This document shows positions 49,994-58,742 of a stretch of 64,000 bases of DNA, in pieces. The notes under the pieces were generated by a model, which was not told where the DNA came from, did no database searches, and saw only the letters and a program-made list of their open reading frames with translations. Both the position numbers and the translations under genes were made by a program. Position 1 is the stretch's first letter. Each line of letters starts with the position of its first letter. This DNA comes from Flavobacterium anhuiense (GTDB lineage Bacteria > Bacteroidota > Bacteroidia > Flavobacteriales > Flavobacteriaceae), in the NCBI RefSeq assembly GCF_900101855.1, contig NZ_FMVC01000003.1, positions 37,321-101,320 of the forward strand. Direction: 5' to 3'.

Positions 49994-52579
49994 ATGTATA
50001 CGTTGCCAAAAATTGAGCGTTTTAATCAAGACGTTCTCTCAAAATACCACATTTATAATAGTGTTTTTATAACATTGCCATTTGATTCTATAGATAATAC
50101 TGGAGTCTTACTTCCTTTATTTACAGAAACTTGCGAAACGGGCTTTAAAAAACAAGAAACACCAAAAGAAATTGTTGATTTCTTCTCAAATAAATATTTG
50201 AATAACGCTTCTGAAGAGGAAAAAATCGATCTTATGTTTCGATTTATTCAATATATTGAGCGCCAGATTGTATTGTTTGATGCTATTGAAGACGCAGCTT
50301 TTCCAGAAGTTAACAACATGGAGGGACGCGGGTCTCTTCGCGACATCAAAGAAAAATCGGACGCTAAAGAAAAGGATGAAGAATTAAGCGAATTTCTAGA
50401 AAGTTTTAATGTTCGTACCGTTTTAACAGCGCATCCAACTCAGTTTTATCCTGGTCCAGTTTTGGGAATTATAAATGATTTGACAGAAGCAATTCGTCAA
50501 AATGATTTGCTGAAAATTAAACAATTACTAGCTCAGCTTGGAAAAACGCCTTTCATTCAAAAAGAAAAACCAAATCCTTACGATGAGGCGGTAAGTTTAA
50601 TTTGGTACCTTGAAAATGTATTTTATGCAACTGCAGGAGAAATTGTGCATTACCTGCAAAAAAATATTTTAGAAGGTAACCCAATTCATAACCAATTGAT
50701 CAAACTTGGTTTCTGGCCAGGAGGTGACCGTGATGGAAATCCTTTCGTTACTACAGATATTACACTTAAAGTGGCAGATCGTTTACGTACCTCAATTTTA
50801 AAGTGTTATTATGTAGAAATGAGAAATCTAAAGCGCAAGCTAACTTTCTCAGGAGTAGATGATTTAGTAGCAGAACTTGAACATAAACTTTACCGTTCTG
50901 TATTTTATTCTAAAGGAGATATTTTTATCACTTTAGACGAATTACTAACACAACTGAATAAAATAAGAGCTATAATTATTGAGAAACATCAATCTTTATA
51001 TTTGGACGAGTTAGATGCGCTTTTGGTAAAAATAAATTTGTTCGGATTCCATTTTGCGACTTTAGATATTCGTCAAAACAGTAAAATTCATAATGCAGTT
51101 TTCAAAGATGTTGTGAATTATTATTTGAATTCTGGCTCAGATATTTTTCCTAACAATTATTTCGAATTGACGGAAGATCAAAAAATCAATGTTTTATCGA
51201 AAGTTAAAGGAAAACTTAATCCAGCGGATTTTGAAAATGAAATTACTAGATATACTTTAGAATCTGTTCAGGCTATTAAAACAATTCAGCAAAATAATGG
51301 AGAAGAAGGAGCAAACCGTTATATCATTAGTAATAACGAAAGTGCCCTGAATGTTATGGAGACTTTTGCCATGATTCGTTTGAATGATTGGGAAAAACCA
51401 ACTGTAGATATTATTCCGCTTTTTGAGTCTGTAGATGATTTACAAAATGCGCATACTATTATGGAGCAATTGTACACGAATCCAGAATATGCGAAACATC
51501 TGAAATCGAGAGGGAATAAACAAACTATTATGCTTGGATTCTCTGACGGAACAAAAGATGGCGGGTATTTAATGGCTAACTGGAGTATTTATCAAGCCAA
51601 AATTTCATTGACTAAAATTTCTAGAGAATACGGAATTAAAGCTATTTTCTTTGATGGACGTGGCGGACCTCCAGCGCGTGGCGGTGGAAAAACACATAAA
51701 TTTTACGCTTCTCTTGGTCCAAAAATTGAAAACAACGAAATTCAAATTACAGTTCAAGGTCAAACGATCAGCTCTAATTTTGGAACTTTAGATTCTTGCC
51801 GTTATAATATTGAAAACTTATTGAGTGCTGGTGTTACAAACCAAGTATTTAGTAAAGAGAAAAATGAATTGACAGCAGAAGAAACTCAAATCTTAACTGA
51901 TTTGGCTAATCTGGGTTATGATAAATATTTAAGCTTCAAAAATCATCCGAAGTTTATTCCATACTTAGAAAAAATGAGTACTCTGAAATATTACTCAAAA
52001 ACTAATATTGGAAGCCGTCCTTCAAAAAGAAGCAAATCTGAGTCATTGGATTTTGCTGATTTAAGAGCAATTCCATTTGTGGGTTCATGGAGCCAGTTAA
52101 AGCAAAACGTTCCAGGATTCTTTGGAGTGGGTTCTGCTTTAAAACATTTTGAGGAAACTGGACAATGGAATAAAGTAAGTGATTTGTATCATAATTCTTT
52201 ATTTTTCAAAACATTGCTTGAAAATAGTATGATGTCATTAGCAAAATCATTTTTACCATTGACAGCTTATATGAAAAATGATCCTGAGTTTGGTGAATTC
52301 TGGCAGATTATCTATGATGAATTCTCAGAAACAAAACGCCTTTTATTGAAAATTGCTGGGCATAAAACATTGATGGAAAATTATCCTGATGGTATTGCTT
52401 CAATTCAGATTAGAGAGCGCATTGTTTTACCGTTATTGACTATTCAGCAATATGCTTTATTGAGAATCAACGAATTAAACAAAGCAGAAACTCCAAATGA
52501 AGAATTGGTGAAAGTTTATGAGAAAATCGTAACAAGATCATTATTTGGTAATACGAACGCAAGTAGGAACTCAGCTTAA
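49994..52579 (+). CDS. ppc: Phosphoenolpyruvate carboxylase
   Basis: An 861-residue anaplerotic enzyme that carboxylates PEP to oxaloacetate. Signatures: TAHPTQFYPGPV (catalytic His, about 148), GGDRDGNPFVT, FHFATLDIRQNS, GFSDGTKDGGYLMANWSIYQAK and FFDGRGGPPARGGGKTHKF (about 556-574, active-site loop). The C-terminal NTNASRNSA resembles the usual QNTG end but is altered. Slightly shorter than the about 880-residue enterobacterial enzyme. DinB follows after 9 bp. Confidence 0.95.
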   Translation: MYTLPKIERFNQDVLSKYHIYNSVFITLPFDSIDNTGVLLPLFTETCETGFKKQETPKEIVDFFSNKYLNNASEEEKIDLMFRFIQYIERQIVLFDAIEDAAFPEVNNMEGRGSLRDIKEKSDAKEKDEELSEFLESFNVRTVLTAHPTQFYPGPVLGIINDLTEAIRQNDLLKIKQLLAQLGKTPFIQKEKPNPYDEAVSLIWYLENVFYATAGEIVHYLQKNILEGNPIHNQLIKLGFWPGGDRDGNPFVTTDITLKVADRLRTSILKCYYVEMRNLKRKLTFSGVDDLVAELEHKLYRSVFYSKGDIFITLDELLTQLNKIRAIIIEKHQSLYLDELDALLVKINLFGFHFATLDIRQNSKIHNAVFKDVVNYYLNSGSDIFPNNYFELTEDQKINVLSKVKGKLNPADFENEITRYTLESVQAIKTIQQNNGEEGANRYIISNNESALNVMETFAMIRLNDWEKPTVDIIPLFESVDDLQNAHTIMEQLYTNPEYAKHLKSRGNKQTIMLGFSDGTKDGGYLMANWSIYQAKISLTKISREYGIKAIFFDGRGGPPARGGGKTHKFYASLGPKIENNEIQITVQGQTISSNFGTLDSCRYNIENLLSAGVTNQVFSKEKNELTAEETQILTDLANLGYDKYLSFKNHPKFIPYLEKMSTLKYYSKTNIGSRPSKRSKSESLDFADLRAIPFVGSWSQLKQNVPGFFGVGSALKHFEETGQWNKVSDLYHNSLFFKTLLENSMMSLAKSFLPLTAYMKNDPEFGEFWQIIYDEFSETKRLLLKIAGHKTLMENYPDGIASIQIRERIVLPLLTIQQYALLRINELNKAETPNEELVKVYEKIVTRSLFGNTNASRNSA

Positions 52580-52588
52580 AATATACAA

Positions 52589-53104
52589 ATGAAAGCAGCA
52601 GAATTATTAGACAATGAATATTCAGGTCATTTTGGTACTTATATCAAAGCGGCTGGAGATGGAATTTTGATTGAAGATTTAGAAATTTCACTTCATGAGT
52701 TTATTCGATTTGTGCAAAATATTCCGATGGATAAATTTGATTATCGTTATGCAGAAGGAAAATGGACGATAAAAGACATTATTCAGCATGTTATTGATAC
52801 AGAACGAATTTTTGCTTATCGCGCTTTACGTTTTTCAAGAAATGACAAAACGCCTTTGCCAAGTTTTGAAGAAAGTGATTACGCAGACAATACAGATTCA
52901 AATAGCAGAAGCATCCAAGATTTGCTTACTGAATTTTCAGCTGTAAGACATTCAACTTTATTGTTTTACAAAAGTTTATCTGAAGAACAGCTAAAGCGAA
53001 TTGGAACTGCTTCAGGAAATCAGATTTCTGTTCGTGCTTTAGGTTTTGTCATGATTGGACATCAAAAGCATCATCAGAAAGTTTTTGAAGAGAGATATTT
53101 GTAA
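52589..53104 (+). CDS. DinB-family protein
   Basis: A 171-residue four-helix DinB/YfiT protein with the typical metal histidines: IQHVIDTERIFAYRALRFSRND and GHQKHHQKVFEERYL near the C-terminus. Members bind a metal and several are thiol-dependent S-transferases; the activity here is unknown. It is 9 bp after ppc, probably cotranscribed. Confidence 0.88.
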   Translation: MKAAELLDNEYSGHFGTYIKAAGDGILIEDLEISLHEFIRFVQNIPMDKFDYRYAEGKWTIKDIIQHVIDTERIFAYRALRFSRNDKTPLPSFEESDYADNTDSNSRSIQDLLTEFSAVRHSTLLFYKSLSEEQLKRIGTASGNQISVRALGFVMIGHQKHHQKVFEERYL

Positions 53105-53121
53105 TACATAATTATCAGAAT

Positions 53122-53154
53122 AAAAAATCCTGTGATATATCACAGGATTTTTTT
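53122..53154. terminator. Terminator after the DinB gene
   Basis: AAATCCTGTGATA and TATCACAGGATTT form an almost fully self-complementary stem followed by a T-run. Confidence 0.85.
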
Positions 53155-53169
53155 ATTTACCTCAATCTT

Positions 53170-53266
53170 GTCATTTCGACGAAGGAGAAATCTTCGCGAG
53201 AAGCTCGACAAAGATTATATTTTCGTATGGAGCCACTTACGAAGATTTCTGCTTCGTCGAAATGAC
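53170..53266. repeat. MITE-like 97-bp inverted repeat
   Basis: GTCATTTCGACGAAG (53170-53184) pairs perfectly with CTTCGTCGAAATGAC (53252-53266). Next to it, AGAAATCTTCG (53186-53196) pairs with CGAAGATTTCT (53240-53250). This GTCATTTCGACGAAGGAG motif is a known type of Bacteroidota dispersed repeat; a relative is at 34614. Confidence 0.75.
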
Positions 53267-53285
53267 AAACAAACGAATGTGTTTG

Positions 53286-55406
53286 TTATATCTTTTGATT
53301 CTTTTTCTCCAAAAAAGCCAAACCAAATCGAATTTTATCATAAGACATTTTTTCTTCAAAATAATCGAAGTAAGGCCTTAATGCATTTGGATTATCTAAT
53401 TCTGTTTGGGCTTTTTCTATTTGAAGAATTTCATCTTCAGAGACAAACTGACTTAGATCTAAATCATGGCCATCAACGTATAATTTTGCTAAATGCGAAA
53501 TAATTGTTGTTGGATTCAAATCTCGCTGTTCTGCTATTTCTTCTACTGAAACTCCATTTTTAAATAATTCCAGCGTTTTTTTATAAGTATTGTCTTTTTT
53601 CTCTTTTTTAACAATAGATTTATTTCTTTCAAATCCAATAATGGCTTTGATAAAATCTGCTCCGTATTTTTCTAGTTTTGCTTTCCCAACACCTTCAACA
53701 GCAAGAAATTCTTCGTCACTCATTGGTCGCAAGATTTCCATTTGGCGTAGAGTAGCATCACTAAAAATGACATAAGCAGGAACTTCTTCTTCCTGCGCAA
53801 TTTCATAACGTAATTTGCGAAGTGTCTCAAACAGAGAATTTTTAGACGCTTTTGGTTTTGCCTCTTTAGCTTCGCTTTTATCAATTGTTTTCTTAACAAC
53901 TGTTGTCAGTTTTACTTTTTCGCCTTCAAATAAAACTTTTTTTGCAAAAGGAGTAAGAAGAATTTTATTATGCTGATGAAAGGCAATTTCGCAATAGCCT
54001 AAATTAATCAATTGAATAAGATATTGATTCCAATCGTACCAAGAAACATCAGCGCCAATTCCGTACGTTTTTAGCTCTTGATAATTTTTTTCGTAGATAT
54101 ACGCGTTTCTCGAGCCTCTCAAAAAATCCACTATTACAGCCAAAGGCTCAGATTCTTTTAAACGTACAATAGCAGACAAAGCTTTTTGCGCGAGAATCGT
54201 CCCATCGAAAAAAGTTGGCGGATTTTTACAAATATCGCAGTTTCCGCAATTCTCAGTAACCAATTCGCCAAAATAAGACAGTAGAATTTTTCTACGGCAG
54301 CTTACAGCATCTGCGTATTGTTTCATACGGTCTAATTTTGCAAGCTGAATATCAGAATTCAATCCTTCTGATGCAAATTTTTGCAATTGAATCACATCGG
54401 CATAACTTTCAAATAAAATTGTTTCGGCAGGAAGACCGTCACGTCCGGCACGCCCAATTTCCTGATAATATCCTTCTATATTTTTTGGAAGATTGTAATG
54501 AATTACCCAGCGAACATTTGATTTGTCAATTCCCATTCCAAAAGCAATCGTTGCACAAACCACCTGACAATCATCATTTATAAATTGATCCTGAGTTTTT
54601 GCTCGCGTTTCATTATCTAAACCAGCATGATATGCTTTCGCTTCAATTCCATTTTTCAGTAATTTTTCAGCAAGCTCTTCTGTTGCTTTACGGCTCAAAC
54701 AATAAATAATTCCCGATTCGTTGGGCTTGTTTTCAATAAAATCAATTATTTGTTTCACGCGATCCAAAGCTGGACGAACTTCAAGACTTAGATTTTTACG
54801 ATCAAAAGAAGCTATGAATGTTTTCGGATTCTTAAGATTCAATTGTTTGGATATATCTGTTCGAGTCGCTTTATCAGCTGTAGCTGTCAATGCCAAGATT
54901 GGAGTAGAAGGGAAGCGACTTTTTAGGTATCCTAAATTAGTATAAGCCGGTCTGAAATCATGTCCCCAAGACGAGATACAGTGCGCTTCATCAATTGCTA
55001 TTAGACTAATATTCAATTCGCTAAAAGCCATATCTAAATAAGAAAGACTTTCTGGTGCGACATAAACTAACTTAAAGTTATTTGATTTTAAGTTATCGAT
55101 ATAATATTGCTGTTCTTGCGATGATTGTGTACTATTAATATAACAAGCAGAAATTCCGTTTGTTTTCAAACTATCAACCTGATCCTTCATTAAAGCAATC
55201 AGTGGCGATATCACAATAGTGATTCCTGGTAAAATTAAAGCAGGAAGCTGAAAACAAATTGATTTTCCTCCGCCTGTTGGCATAATTGCCAATGCATCTT
55301 GTCCAGATAAGACGGTATTAATTATAGTTTCTTGATTGGGTCTGAATTTTTCGAAACCAAAGTTTTCTTTTAATGTAGCGTGTAGAATTTCTGAAGTCAT
55401 AGGCAT
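53286..55406 (-). CDS. recQ: RecQ-family ATP-dependent DNA helicase
   Basis: A 706-residue 3'-5' DNA helicase for recombination and replication repair. Motif I is MPTGGGKS (about 40-47); motif II is IDEAHCISSWGHDFRPAY; motifs V/VI include ATIAFGMGIDKSNVRWVIHYNLPKNIEGYYQEIGRAGRDG. A zinc-binding CRRKILLSYFGE..CGNCDIC segment and winged-helix RQC domain follow, then an HRDC domain (ATLRQMEILRPMSDEEFLAVEGVGKAKLEKYG) and a C-terminal HTH-like end. Two starts (55406, 55400) are possible. Confidence 0.95.
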   Translation of the reverse strand: MPMTSEILHATLKENFGFEKFRPNQETIINTVLSGQDALAIMPTGGGKSICFQLPALILPGITIVISPLIALMKDQVDSLKTNGISACYINSTQSSQEQQYYIDNLKSNNFKLVYVAPESLSYLDMAFSELNISLIAIDEAHCISSWGHDFRPAYTNLGYLKSRFPSTPILALTATADKATRTDISKQLNLKNPKTFIASFDRKNLSLEVRPALDRVKQIIDFIENKPNESGIIYCLSRKATEELAEKLLKNGIEAKAYHAGLDNETRAKTQDQFINDDCQVVCATIAFGMGIDKSNVRWVIHYNLPKNIEGYYQEIGRAGRDGLPAETILFESYADVIQLQKFASEGLNSDIQLAKLDRMKQYADAVSCRRKILLSYFGELVTENCGNCDICKNPPTFFDGTILAQKALSAIVRLKESEPLAVIVDFLRGSRNAYIYEKNYQELKTYGIGADVSWYDWNQYLIQLINLGYCEIAFHQHNKILLTPFAKKVLFEGEKVKLTTVVKKTIDKSEAKEAKPKASKNSLFETLRKLRYEIAQEEEVPAYVIFSDATLRQMEILRPMSDEEFLAVEGVGKAKLEKYGADFIKAIIGFERNKSIVKKEKKDNTYKKTLELFKNGVSVEEIAEQRDLNPTTIISHLAKLYVDGHDLDLSQFVSEDEILQIEKAQTELDNPNALRPYFDYFEEKMSYDKIRFGLAFLEKKNQKI

Positions 55407-55493
55407 GTACTTTTTTTTGTTTAAGATTTAAATGTAAAAATAATCCTATAAAAACAAAAATATAAGTTTAGTAATTTGCAATTCTCTTGTTAT

Positions 55494-55528
55494 AAAAAAA
55501 GGAACTCCAAACAGAGTTCCTTTTTTTT
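55494..55528 (-). terminator. Terminator of the polyamine operon
   Basis: AAGGAACTC and GAGTTCCTT form a perfect stem with A and T runs on both sides, just after the acidic protein gene. Confidence 0.85.
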
Positions 55529-55545
55529 ATTAGAAAGAAAATGAA

Positions 55546-55959
55546 TTAATCTTCATCATCTTCGTCTTCTTCATCATAGTCAGTATCAGCTTTGTCGTCA
55601 TCATCATCGTCATCATCGTCGCCACCATCAGTATCTGGTTTGTCAAGATTATCATCGTCATCATCATCGTCACTAATATCATCATCAAGATCTATACCTT
55701 TAACTGGCGCAATTGCATCTACATCAACATCTAAATCGTCATCTTCATCGTAGTTTTCAATTCTGTCAGCAAGTTTAGTACTTATTTTTACTAAGTAAAT
55801 TGTATCTTCAGTACGAACTTCAACAGCTTCAACCAATTCGTTTTTAGCATTTCTAAAACGGATTACATCCGAATCATCATAACCATCAGGAAACTTTTCA
55901 ACCAAAAGATTTAAAATTTCGTTGGTAAGTTTGGCGTAGTCTACTATAACTCTTTTCAT
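55546..55959 (-). CDS. Small protein with a poly-aspartate tail
   Basis: A 137-residue protein. The N-terminal about 65 residues are an ordered, conserved-looking domain (VIVDYAKLTNEILNLLVEKFPDGYDDSDVIRFRNAKNELVEAVEVRTEDTIYLVKIS). From about residue 70 it is almost only Asp and Glu, so it is strongly acidic and likely disordered. No function is known. Its start is 8 bp after the DHS-like stop, in the same transcript. An acidic tail could bind polyamines or cations, but this is speculation from charge alone. Confidence 0.75.
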   Translation of the reverse strand: MKRVIVDYAKLTNEILNLLVEKFPDGYDDSDVIRFRNAKNELVEAVEVRTEDTIYLVKISTKLADRIENYDEDDDLDVDVDAIAPVKGIDLDDDISDDDDDDDNLDKPDTDGGDDDDDDDDDKADTDYDEEDEDDED

Positions 55960-55967
55960 AAATTATC

Positions 55968-56936
55968 TTATAAATCTAATAAGTATGCAAAAATTAACGG
56001 AGCAACAATTGTAGCATCCGATTCAATAATAAATTTTGGGGTTTTGATGTCTAATTTACCCCAAGTGATTTTTTCATTTGGAACTGCTCCAGAGTAAGAA
56101 CCATAACTAGTTGTTGAATCTGAGATTTGGCAGAAATAGCTCCAAAATGGCACATCATGCATTTCCATATCTTGGTATAGCATTGGCACTACACAGATAG
56201 GGAAATCACCCGCGATACCACCACCGATTTGGAAGAATCCAATTCCGTTTGAACTGTTTTTTGAATACCAATCCGCAAGGAAAGTCATGTATTCAATACC
56301 AGATTTCATAGTAGACGCTTTTAAATCTCCTTTAATTACGTATGAAGCAAAGATATTTCCCATTGTACTATCTTCCCATCCTGGAACGATAATTGGTAAA
56401 TTTTTCTCTGCAGCTGCATACATCCAGCTATCTTTTAGATCAATTTCGTAATATTCTTCTAAAACGCCAGACAACAACATTTTATACATAAATTCATGTG
56501 GGAAGTAGCGCTCACCTTTATCGTCTGCCTCTTTCCAAATTTTGTAAATGTGTTTTTGTAAACGACGGAAAGCTTCATGCTCAGGAATACAAGTGTCTGT
56601 AACACGGTTTAATCCTCTTTCTAATAAAGCCCATTCGTCTTCTGGTGTCAAATCACGATAATTAGGAACTCTCTCGTAGTGAGAATGAGCCACTAAATTC
56701 ATGATATCTTCTTCTAAGTTTGCTCCAGTACATGAAATAATATGCACTTTGTCTTGTCTGATTACTTCGGCAAAAATTTTACCAATTTCTGCTGTACTCA
56801 TTGCGCCAGCCATACTTACCAGCATCTTTGCACCATCAGCTAATTGCTGTTCGTATGCTTTTGCAGCATCTACTAACGAAGCAGAGTTAAAATGCAAATA
56901 ATGTTTTTCAATAAACTGACTGATTGGTCCTTTCAT
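55968..56936 (-). CDS. Deoxyhypusine-synthase-family protein lacking the catalytic lysine
   Basis: A 322-residue NAD-dependent-fold protein of the DHS family: NSASLVDAAKAYEQQL, VSMAGAMSTAEIGKIFAEVIRQDKVHIISCTGANLEEDI, GWEDSTMGNIFASY, and WGKLDIKTPKFIIESDATIVAPLIFAYLL. In DHS and homospermidine synthases of this family the catalytic lysine follows the GGG motif (GGGVVK in human DHS). Here the segment is IGGGIAGDFPI, so position 243 is Gly. Bacteria lack eIF5A, so a polyamine role such as homospermidine formation (as for SpeY in cyanobacteria) is expected; flavobacteria are rich in homospermidine. Confidence 0.8.
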   Translation of the reverse strand: MKGPISQFIEKHYLHFNSASLVDAAKAYEQQLADGAKMLVSMAGAMSTAEIGKIFAEVIRQDKVHIISCTGANLEEDIMNLVAHSHYERVPNYRDLTPEDEWALLERGLNRVTDTCIPEHEAFRRLQKHIYKIWKEADDKGERYFPHEFMYKMLLSGVLEEYYEIDLKDSWMYAAAEKNLPIIVPGWEDSTMGNIFASYVIKGDLKASTMKSGIEYMTFLADWYSKNSSNGIGFFQIGGGIAGDFPICVVPMLYQDMEMHDVPFWSYFCQISDSTTSYGSYSGAVPNEKITWGKLDIKTPKFIIESDATIVAPLIFAYLLDL

Positions 56937-57034
56937 TTTTTTGTTTTTTTTTGAATTAAAAAGTTTAACCTTTTTGGATGTTAATGCAAATTAAGAATTT
57001 TTTAAGAAAAATTATAACTTAATCTGCCGTTTTT

Positions 57035-58438
57035 TTACACCTTTTTTTTGTAGCCTAAAATCTTTAAAACATCGTCTGAAGTCTGTTGTTCTGAGAACAC
57101 TTCGGTTGCCAGAATTCCATTTTCATCACGATCAATTAAAATATGTTTTGGCTGCGGAATCAAACAGTGGTGTAGACCGCCGTATCCTCCAATTGTTTCT
57201 TGATAAGCGCCAGTATTAAAGAAACCAATATATAAAGGCTTTTCTTTGTTGTATTTAGGCAAATAAATGGCGTTCATGTTTTGTTCAGAATTGTAATAGT
57301 CGTCACTATCACAAGTAAGACCTCCTAGCAGAACCCGCTCGTAAGTATCATTCCAACGGTTAATAGCCAGCATGATAAAACGTTTATTTATAGCCCAAGT
57401 ATCTGGTAAAGTGGTAATGAAAGATGAGTCGATCATATTCCATTTTTCTCTATCATTTTGTTGTTTTTGATACAAAATCTGATAGATTGCACCACCGCTT
57501 TCACCTACAGTAAACGATCCAAATTCCGTAAAAATATTTGGAACATCAACTTCGGCTTCATCACAAGCAATTTTAATCTGATTGATAATTTCATCAATCA
57601 TATATTGATAATCATACTCAAAAGCAAGTGAGTTTTTGATAGGGAAACCACCGCCAATGTTTAGTCCGTCTAGTGTCGGACATTCTTTTTTAAGAGCAAT
57701 GTAAACTTTGATACATTTTACAAGCTCATTCCAATAATATGATGTATCGTTAATTCCGGTATTGATAAAGAAGTGAAGCATTTTCAGCTCTAATTTATCA
57801 TTCTCCTGAATTTGTTTTTTATAGAACGAAACTATGTTTTTGTAACCAATACCTAATCTTGAAGTATAAAACTCAAATTTAGGCTCTTCCTCAGCAGCAA
57901 TACGAATTCCGATTTTGAATTTCCCTTTAATTTCTGCCTGAAGCAAATCTAACTCTTCATAATTATCAATAATAGGAATAGTATTTTTATGTCCGTTATT
58001 GATTAATCTTGCAATGTTAGTAATGTATTCGTCTCTTTTAAAACCATTACAGATAACATACGTGCTTTTGTTGATTTTTCCATTTTCCAATAAATTCTCC
58101 ACAATATTGACATCAAAAGCAGATGAAGTTTCGATGTGAATGTTATTCTTAAAAGCTTCATTCATAATATATTCAAAATGAGAGCTTTTTGTACAATAAC
58201 AATAGTAGTATTTTGCGTCGTATTTATTCTTTTCCATCGATTTTCTGAACCACGCTTTCGCTTTATTGATGTTTTCAGAAATCTGAGGAAGGTAAGTAAA
58301 CTTTAATGGCGTGCCATATTGCTCAACCAATTTCATCAAATCGATATTATGAAACAATAGGTTGTCTTTGTTTAGTTTAAATTCCTCTTGTGGAAAGTAG
58401 TATGTTTGGTTTATTAGATCAGAATATTTTGTATTCAT
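57035..58438 (-). CDS. Arginine decarboxylase (fold III PLP enzyme)
   Basis: A 467-residue alanine-racemase-fold decarboxylase that makes agmatine for polyamine synthesis. The PLP lysine is K84 in YCYCTKSSHFEYI; IETSSAFDVNIVENLL, GLNIGGGFPIKNSL (PLP phosphate) and FTEFGSFTVGESGGAIY follow; GLTCDSDDYYNS holds the catalytic cysteine near the C-terminus. It is much shorter than E. coli SpeA (about 658 aa) and resembles the compact Bacteroidota form. The next gene is the DHS-like protein, 98 bp downstream. A leader ORF and strong promoter lie upstream. Confidence 0.85.
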   Translation of the reverse strand: MNTKYSDLINQTYYFPQEEFKLNKDNLLFHNIDLMKLVEQYGTPLKFTYLPQISENINKAKAWFRKSMEKNKYDAKYYYCYCTKSSHFEYIMNEAFKNNIHIETSSAFDVNIVENLLENGKINKSTYVICNGFKRDEYITNIARLINNGHKNTIPIIDNYEELDLLQAEIKGKFKIGIRIAAEEEPKFEFYTSRLGIGYKNIVSFYKKQIQENDKLELKMLHFFINTGINDTSYYWNELVKCIKVYIALKKECPTLDGLNIGGGFPIKNSLAFEYDYQYMIDEIINQIKIACDEAEVDVPNIFTEFGSFTVGESGGAIYQILYQKQQNDREKWNMIDSSFITTLPDTWAINKRFIMLAINRWNDTYERVLLGGLTCDSDDYYNSEQNMNAIYLPKYNKEKPLYIGFFNTGAYQETIGGYGGLHHCLIPQPKHILIDRDENGILATEVFSEQQTSDDVLKILGYKKKV

Positions 58439-58506
58439 TTATTTGTCAATGTTTAGAGATTGTAATTATAATTTAATTTTAGGTTTTTGGGGACTTAATC
58501 TTAAAT

Positions 58507-58686
58507 TCAAACTCTAATATTGGCAAATATAATAGGCAGTTTTTCATGCTCCGCTTTTGTACATTGGAATACATCAAAACAGAAAGGACTTTTACTATTA
58601 TAGAAACGATCCAACATCCTTAATAAAGAACTGTTGAGTCTGTTTCTGTAAGAGCTGAAGTGCCTCTGCTGGTTGTTTGTTTTCAT
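58507..58686 (-). CDS. 59-codon leader ORF of the arginine decarboxylase operon
   Basis: ATG at 58686, stop at 58507; 59 residues with six arginines (MKTNNQQRHFSSYRNRLNSS..MLDRFYNS..), two cysteines and a C-terminal KLPIIFANIRV. An earlier in-frame ATG (58722) lies inside the -33 region and is unlikely. The -7 box (58698-58691) ends 4 bp before the ATG, so the transcript may start at or beside the start codon (leaderless). It is followed after 68 bp by the decarboxylase gene. Real translation is likely from the fit of promoter to ATG; the function, possibly regulatory, is inferred. Confidence 0.6.
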   Translation of the reverse strand: MKTNNQQRHFSSYRNRLNSSLLRMLDRFYNSKSPFCFDVFQCTKAEHEKLPIIFANIRV

Positions 58687-58690
58687 GGCG

Positions 58691-58722
58691 CAAATGTAAA
58701 AAATAATATATACCAAATGCAA
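58691..58722 (-). promoter_or_regulatory. Promoter of the arginine decarboxylase operon
   Basis: On the minus strand: TTG (58722-58720), 21 bp, TACATTTG (58698-58691): an excellent match to the Bacteroidota consensus. It lies between the aroB stop (58743) and the leader ORF start (58686). Confidence 0.75.
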
Positions 58723-58742
58723 TGCTTTTGATTAAAAAAAGT

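Noticed and set aside
53132..53503. Plus-strand ORF of 123 codons between dinB and recQ
   Set aside because: It runs through the terminator, the MITE-like repeat and then antisense through the recQ 3' end; the product has no family features.
55560..55700. Trinucleotide repeat (ATC)n as a phase-variation site
   Set aside because: It encodes the poly-Asp tail in frame; length changes would not shift the frame.
58687..58722. Longer N-terminus for the leader ORF starting at 58722
   Set aside because: This ATG lies on the -33 element of a near-perfect promoter, so the transcript should begin after it.
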